This document shows positions 7,002 to 10,347 of a stretch of 10,347 nt of DNA, piece after piece. The notes under the pieces are model-generated. The model ran no database searches, had not been told where the DNA came from, and saw nothing but the letters and a program-made list of their open reading frames with translations. The stretch is from Acidaminococcales bacterium (GTDB lineage: Bacteria; Bacillota; Negativicutes; Acidaminococcales; JAISLQ01). The first letter of the stretch is position 1. Each line of letters begins with the position of its first letter. The DNA lies in contig JAISPA010000247.1 in assembly GCA_031275255.1 (NCBI GenBank), forward strand, positions 1 to 10,347. The letters run 5' to 3'. A program made the position numbers and the translations under genes.

Positions 7002-7969
7002 GGCGCGCCCCCGGAGGAAGCGGCAGCCGGCGCAAGGTCCGCCGCCCGCCCGATACCGGGTCCGGCCGGGCCGGGCAGTCCGGCGGCAAAGCTGAACAGG
7101 TCGTCAAGCGTCGGCCGGACAGGCGTTATGGCAAAAGCGCCCAGTCCGGCGGCGGCCAACGCCTCCTCCAGCGCGGGCAGCCCGCTTTCGCCGTCCAAGG
7201 CAACGTGCAGCCGCGTCCCTTGCAGGTAAGCGGCCCGGACGGGGAGGTCAAGCGTTCGGCGCAAAATCAGGCGTAAATTGTCCGCGCGCACCGCGAATAA
7301 TTTGTAAGGATATAAGGCCAAAAGTTCTGCAGGCGCGCCGACAAGGCGGATTTGCCCCTGGTTGAAAAAGGCCGCGCGGGTACACAGTTCCACCTCGTCC
7401 ATGTAAGGGGTTGCAATGGCTACGGTCAGTCCGGCGCGGTTCAGCCGGTAAAGCATCTGCCAGAATTCACGCCTTGATACCGGATCGACGCCGGTAGTGG
7501 GTTCATCGAGAAACAGCGCTTCCGGCTCATGGATGACGCCGCAGATGAGCGCAAGTTTTTGTTTCATCCCCCCGGACAGGCTGTCCGCCAGCCGGTTTTT
7601 AAAATCGCCGAGCCATACCATGTCAAGCAGTTTTTCCGCCCGCGCCGCCCAAAGCGCTTCCGGCAAGCCGTACAAACGGGAAAACAGCGCGATGTTTTCC
7701 CATACCGTCATATCGGCGTTGAGGCTGAATTGCTGCGGCACGTAGCCAACCCTGCTTTTGGGGTATTCGGATCCGGCGCCGCCAAACAGGCTGACGCTGC
7801 CGCCGTCCGGCCGGTAAAGGCCCAGCACGGAGCGGATGAACGTGGTCTTGCCCGCGCCGTCTGGGCCGACTATCCCGAATATTTCCCCCCGTTTTATTGC
7901 CAGCGAAATGCCTTTCAGGATTTGTTTGCCGGCGAAATACTTTTTCAAATCAAGGGTTTCCAGGATCAT
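6998..7969 (-). CDS. ABC exporter ATPase with a non-canonical H-loop (first half of a YbhF-like pair)
   Basis: A 323-residue ATP-binding subunit. Walker A GPDGAGKTT is at 35-43, the Q-loop at YVPQQ (76-80), the signature LSGGM at 131-135, Walker B ALFLDE at 151-156 and the D-loop at GVDP. The switch region reads ATPYMDEVE, with Pro188 where the H-loop His (THxxDE) should be, so this nucleotide site is expected to be impaired. A similar substitution is, from memory, found in the N-terminal ATPase of YbhF/YhiH-type double proteins. The C terminus is a Pro/Ala/Gly-rich tail of about 27 residues, which may correspond to the linker in fused relatives. The gene overlaps hlyD and the second ATPase by 4 bp on each side. 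Confidence 0.93.
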   Translation of the reverse strand: MILETLDLKKYFAGKQILKGISLAIKRGEIFGIVGPDGAGKTTFIRSVLGLYRPDGGSVSLFGGAGSEYPKSRVGYVPQQFSLNADMTVWENIALFSRLYGLPEALWAARAEKLLDMVWLGDFKNRLADSLSGGMKQKLALICGVIHEPEALFLDEPTTGVDPVSRREFWQMLYRLNRAGLTVAIATPYMDEVELCTRAAFFNQGQIRLVGAPAELLALYPYKLFAVRADNLRLILRRTLDLPVRAAYLQGTRLHVALDGESGLPALEEALAAAGLGAFAITPVRPTLDDLFSFAAGLPGPAGPGIGRAADLAPAAASSGGAP

Positions 7970-8946
7970 GGCAATATCACTTCCGCCGGCATCCCGGGCT
8001 TGAAAAAGCCTTCCTCGTTGTTAAGGCCCACTTTCACCGCGAAAACCAGGTTGGCGCGCTCGCTTTTGGTAATGGTCTGGCGGGGGGTAAATTCCGCCTG
8101 TTCGGCTATCTGCCGTATCACGCCCGGAAAAACCCGGCCCGGATAGGAGTCTATCATAACATTGGCTTCTTGGCCGTGTTTTATCCGGCCAAGATGAGTC
8201 GAAGGCACGTATATCTTGACCCAGCAGTCGGAAAAATCGCCGATGGTGGCGATCGGCGCTCCCGGCTGGACAAACTCGCCTGTTTCGTAATTTTTGCTGA
8301 GCACGCGGCCGTTTATGGGGGATTTCAATTCGGTATGCTCCAGATTGATTTTGGCGGCCCGCAAGGCGTAGTCGAGCTGCGCGACGGTATGTTTCTGCGC
8401 CCTTATCAAATCCCGCCGGCTGCCGTCCAAAGCCAGCTGATAGGCAAAGAGGGCTTGTTTGTAAGCGCCTGTGCCGCTGACCATAGCCAGCCGATAGTTC
8501 TCCAACTGTTGGGCGGCGATCGCGCCCTCCGCGTACAGCCGTTCAAATCTTTCAAAATCGGAAACCGCTTTGTTCATGGCACGCTCGGCGACTTCCAACG
8601 CCGCGGCCAGGGACGCCGTTTCCTCGGAGCGCGATCCGGCGTACAGGTCGTCAAGCAGGGCGAGAGCGCTGCGATACGCTTCCTTGGCCTGCATAAAGCC
8701 AAGTTCGTAGTCCGTCCGGTCGATCACGGCAATGACCTTGCCGGCCTCGACGGCGTCGCCTTCCTGAAAATCCCGCCTGACAAGATAACCGCCGACTTTA
8801 GGCGTAAGCTCCGCTTTGGTGATTTCGATCATGCCGGTAGCGGTAAGGCCGTCCTCTTTTTCCCGAAAAAAAAGGACGGCTGCAAGCGCCGCGACGGCCA
8901 AAACAAAGGCGAGCGCGCTGAAAAGTTTTTTCCGGCCTGTCAGCAT
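7966..8946 (-). CDS. HlyD-family membrane fusion protein of the exporter
   Basis: A periplasmic adaptor of about 326 residues that would link the ABC permease to an outer-membrane channel; no TolC-type gene lies in the window. One N-terminal membrane anchor (about 8-27, LFSALAFVLAVAALAAVLFF) is followed by a biotinyl-lipoyl-like half motif (KVGGYLVRRDFQEGDAVEAG), an Ala/Leu-rich helical hairpin (about 85-210) and the second half motif (LKSPINGRVLSKNYETGEFV). The beta-barrel contains VKIYVPSTHLGRIKHGQ and ends KPGMPAEVILP. I chose the ATG at 8946. A GTG at 8955 would add three residues, but its GGGAAA directly abuts the codon. The C terminus overlaps the ATPase gene by 4 bp, and no terminator separates it from the TauE genes 57 bp upstream. 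Confidence 0.93.
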   Translation of the reverse strand: MLTGRKKLFSALAFVLAVAALAAVLFFREKEDGLTATGMIEITKAELTPKVGGYLVRRDFQEGDAVEAGKVIAVIDRTDYELGFMQAKEAYRSALALLDDLYAGSRSEETASLAAALEVAERAMNKAVSDFERFERLYAEGAIAAQQLENYRLAMVSGTGAYKQALFAYQLALDGSRRDLIRAQKHTVAQLDYALRAAKINLEHTELKSPINGRVLSKNYETGEFVQPGAPIATIGDFSDCWVKIYVPSTHLGRIKHGQEANVMIDSYPGRVFPGVIRQIAEQAEFTPRQTITKSERANLVFAVKVGLNNEEGFFKPGMPAEVILP

Positions 8947-9003
8947 TTTTACCACTTTCCCGCTGAATGAAGTATCGCGCCAAAGACAAAGCGTACGGTT
9001 TTG

Positions 9004-9360
9004 TTATCGCTTTTTGGGGGGAAAGATCATTCTCGCGCCGGCGTACATGATGAACAAGCCAAAAATCTTTTTAAGCGCGAGCGGTGATATGAAGTGCGCG
9101 AAATTCGCGCTCAGTAGTGCGCCGGCGACCGATCCCGCTGCGATCCACCGCACGGCGCGAAAATCCACCAGGTTGCTCTTCCTAAGGGCTATCAGACCTG
9201 ATATTGCGGTCGGGATGATGACGAAAAGCGATATTCCCTGCGCCAGATGCTGCGGCGTCCCCAGAATAAACGTCAGCATGGGAATAAGCACAACGCCGCC
9301 GCCTATGCCCAAGACGCCGCTCAACAGTCCCATGACAAGTCCGATCAAAAGTTCGGTCAT
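9004..9360 (-). CDS. Half-size TauE/SafE-family membrane permease (second of a pair)
   Basis: A 118-residue membrane protein equal to about half of a TauE/SafE (DUF81) permease. That family exports sulfite, sulfoacetate or similar sulfur/organic anions, or remains uncharacterised. It has the family's N-terminal motif LMGLLSGVLGIGGGVVLIPML at about 8-29 and about four hydrophobic segments (5-30, 40-58, 70-88, 95-112), ending in basic PPKKR. It overlaps the preceding paralogue by 4 bp (ATGA) and shares its layout, so the two probably form a heterodimer equivalent to one full-length 8-helix permease. The gap to the hlyD start is 57 bp and contains no obvious terminator or promoter. Substrate is not deducible. 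Confidence 0.88.
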   Translation of the reverse strand: MTELLIGLVMGLLSGVLGIGGGVVLIPMLTFILGTPQHLAQGISLFVIIPTAISGLIALRKSNLVDFRAVRWIAAGSVAGALLSANFAHFISPLALKKIFGLFIMYAGARMIFPPKKR

Positions 9361-9728
9361 GGCAGCAACATCCTCACGCCCGTCAGGCAGAGCAACATAC
9401 CGAACAGCCGCTTTAAAACGGCGGCGGGAATCTTCTGCATCGCGCGCGCGCCAATGGTTGCCCCGATAATGCCGCCGAGCGCCAGTTTGATCCCAAGCAC
9501 AAGGTCCATATCACCATGAAATCCATAAATAACCGCCCCGGCGGCGGCGGTCGGCAATACCACCGCCAGTGAAACGGCATGCGCCTTATGCTGAATAAGG
9601 CCAAAATAGACTGTAAGGACCGGTATTAAAAATATACCGCCGCCGACGCCTAAAAGTCCGCTTAGTATGCCAATGATAAAACCCGTGAAAAGATATTTCA
9701 CAGTCAGACTGTCAACCGCTAAACCCAT
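9357..9728 (-). CDS. Half-size TauE/SafE-family membrane permease (first of a pair)
   Basis: A 123-residue integral membrane protein. After a short polar start it has IIGILSGLLGVGGGIFLIPV (about 18-37), the glycine-rich signature of the TauE/SafE repeat. Hydrophobic segments are at about 47-68, 76-95 and 105-121, ending LTGVRMLLP; the partner has the closely similar IMYAGARMIFP. Full-length family members are about 250 residues with two such repeats, so this looks like a stable split into two genes rather than a frameshift: each has its own start, stop and full repeat. The ATG has GAGG seven bases upstream (9735-9738). It is the first gene after the promoter at 9795-9823, and therefore probably the first gene of the exporter operon. 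Confidence 0.88.
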   Translation of the reverse strand: MGLAVDSLTVKYLFTGFIIGILSGLLGVGGGIFLIPVLTVYFGLIQHKAHAVSLAVVLPTAAAGAVIYGFHGDMDLVLGIKLALGGIIGATIGARAMQKIPAAVLKRLFGMLLCLTGVRMLLP

Positions 9729-9743
9729 CTTTTGCCTCGCTGC

Positions 9744-9767
9744 CGGCGAAAACCGCTTGCTTCGCCG
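9744..9767 (-). promoter_or_regulatory. Hairpin in the 5' leader of the TauE/exporter operon
   Basis: The minus strand has CGGCGAA and TTCGCCG arms (7 bp) separated by a 10-base loop. It sits between the predicted transcription start (about 9788) and the ribosome site (9735-9738). It is not followed by a T-run, so it is not a terminator. It could protect the mRNA end or affect translation. Confidence 0.4.
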
Positions 9768-9794
9768 TTCATATTTTAATATTTATTGTATTTA

Positions 9795-9823
9795 ATTATA
9801 AGCAAAGTGGTTTTCTTTTGCAA
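9795..9823 (-). promoter_or_regulatory. Sigma-A-type promoter for the TauE/exporter operon
   Basis: The minus strand reads TTGCAA (9818-9823), a 17-bp spacer, then a perfect TATAAT (9795-9800) in an AT-rich island within otherwise GC-rich DNA. The start would be near 9788, about 60 nt upstream of the first TauE-like gene. It lies just downstream of the terminator-like hairpin at 9846-9890, so the operon appears insulated from the upstream transcript. Confidence 0.75.
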
Positions 9824-9845
9824 GTCGAAAGGGGTTGATTGTCGT

Positions 9846-9890
9846 CCAAAAACAAAGCCGGACGGGATTAAGCGTCTCCCCGCCCGTGCT
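9846..9890 (-). terminator. Probable rho-independent terminator of the upstream candidate RNA
   Basis: On the minus strand AGC-ACGGG pairs with CCCGT-GCT (three unpaired bases, CCG, on the 3' side) around a 16-base loop, followed at once by TTTGTTTTT. The T-run lies only on the minus-strand 3' side. It falls between the structured region and the TauE promoter, as a transcript end should. Confidence 0.55.
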
Positions 9891-9906
9891 TTTGCCGTTT
9901 TGCGCC

Positions 9907-9940
9907 AAAAACAGAGCGGCTTGTCTTAGCTTTTGGCCGC
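9907..9940 (-). terminator. Second terminator-like hairpin
   Basis: The minus strand has GCGGC (9936-9940) and GCCGC (9916-9920) around a 15-base loop, then TCTG and TTTTT (9907-9911). The 5-bp stem and offset T-run make it weak alone. It shares CGGC-(C)-AAAAGC at its start and GTTTTTGG at its end with the hairpin at 9846-9890, which suggests a duplicated module. Confidence 0.35.
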
Positions 9941-10000
9941 CGTCAACCGGCAGGCTGTCTCCCTGAACACAGAGCAGCCGCTTTCAGTCAATTTGCAAGC

Positions 10001-10083
10001 GTACCCCGTAACATCTAAAAGTTTACCAAACGCCGGTCTTTTTTCTCGCCGTTCGCTGACAACCTTTAGGTGTTACAAGGTAC
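10001..10083 (-). repeat. Long imperfect inverted repeat forming an RNA-like hairpin
   Basis: Arms at about 10001-10024 and 10060-10083 begin and end in GTAC. Read on the minus strand, 22 of the first 23 pairs form (three of them G-U) with a single C-A mismatch. Read on the plus strand, three positions become A-C mismatches. An inner six-pair stem CGAACG/CGTTTG closes an A-rich loop. This asymmetry argues for selection on a minus-strand RNA rather than on DNA. Confidence 0.65.
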
Positions 10084-10347
10084 TGGGTATTTCCTTTCTG
10101 AACGAGGTTTCATTGCGCACCCGAGCCGGGGCTCCCGCTGTATGTTTCGTCCTCGGCGGCAAAGTGTTCCGCCTGATACGTTTTCCGCCGCACCTGCGGC
10201 TTGCGCAAAACTACGGCAGTCGTGGCGGCCAATTAGGTATTTGCCGCCCTCAGATAGGCGAACTTTGTCCGCCGGAGAGGGGCATCCACGGTATTTTTCG
10301 GAGCGGATCAACCGGAGCCGCGGCCTCTCCGCTCTTTGCTTCCCGCC

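Larger units (their letters stand above)
9846..10347 (-). ncRNA. Candidate large structured non-coding RNA (unidentified)
   Basis: About 500 bases without a convincing protein gene but with many stems: 10273-10280 with 10324-10331 (8 bp), 10224-10229 with 10243-10248 (6 bp), 10187-10200 (tetraloop hairpin), 10155-10173, the long 10001-10083 hairpin, 9954-9978, and terminator-like hairpins at its downstream end. In the long hairpin G-U pairs are preserved only if the minus strand is transcribed, and the T-run also points that way. I looked for tmRNA, RNase P RNA, SRP RNA, 6S, rRNA and the cobalamin, SAM, c-di-GMP and T-box signatures and did not recognise any. The 5' end and promoter are not seen and may lie beyond 10347. 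An RNA gene or long leader is inferred; identity unknown. Confidence 0.45.

Noticed and set aside
7897..8970. Plus-strand frame of 357 codons opposite hlyD
   Set aside because: The opposite strand encodes a complete HlyD protein with domain motifs in order. The antisense frame has no recognisable motif.
10270..10300. Resemblance of ACCGTGGATGCCC (minus strand) to the 5' end of 23S rRNA
   Set aside because: The match is about a dozen bases and the expected following 23S helices (GATGAAGGACG and so on) are absent.
10066..10311. Open frame of 81 codons on the minus strand in the candidate RNA region
   Set aside because: It needs a TTG start without a clear ribosome site, its residues look like no family I know, and it runs through several stems and into the long hairpin. 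Treated as chance within a GC-rich structured region.
9846..10347. Group II intron, tmRNA or RNase P RNA
   Set aside because: No domain V, no tag-peptide frame with a T-arm 3' end, and no GAGGAAAGUCC-type P4 core were found on either strand.
1..10347. CRISPR array, tRNA genes or phage attachment sites
   Set aside because: No regularly spaced direct repeats, no cloverleaf with a T-loop consensus, and no integrase or tRNA-end duplications were seen.

Overview
The window looks like chromosomal DNA from a GC-rich anaerobic Firmicute of the outer-membrane-bearing (Negativicutes-like) type. That placement is inferred from three things: the housekeeping order polA-mutM-coaE followed by a membrane-anchored protein, a membrane-fusion (HlyD) efflux operon of the kind that usually pairs with an outer-membrane channel, and half-size TauE/SafE permeases encoded as a pair. 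No rRNA or other taxonomic marker is present. Every convincing gene is on the minus strand.

Right to left, in the direction of transcription: (1) 9846-10347 has no convincing protein gene but is full of stems. These include an 83-nt hairpin whose G-U pairs favour a minus-strand RNA, and two terminator-like hairpins at its downstream end. I read it as a candidate structured non-coding RNA whose 5' end lies at or beyond the window edge. (2) A good sigma-A-type promoter (TTGCAA, 17 bp, TATAAT) at 9795-9823 opens a likely six-gene operon: two half-size TauE/SafE-like membrane proteins, a HlyD adaptor, two ABC ATPases and one ABC-2 permease. Four of the five junctions are 4-bp ATGA stop/start overlaps. 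The four-gene part resembles the YbhGFSR/YhiI-type exporters, but the double ATPase is split into two genes and only one permease is present. (3) 4172-4968 carries no intact gene. It holds fragments of an IS30-family transposase, with an internal block inverted relative to the C-terminal piece, a GC-rich palindrome where the middle of the transposase is missing, and a nested inverted repeat. (4) An extended -10 promoter at 4216-4224 starts the polA-mutM-coaE operon (DNA polymerase I, formamidopyrimidine-DNA glycosylase, dephospho-CoA kinase). It runs into a truncated gene for a membrane-anchored protein, possibly a lytic transglycosylase, at the left edge.

The polA operon is ordinary housekeeping. 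The accessory interest lies in the candidate RNA, the rearranged IS30 relic sitting where a second exporter permease might be expected, and the asymmetric split-ATPase exporter probably co-transcribed with a split TauE pair.
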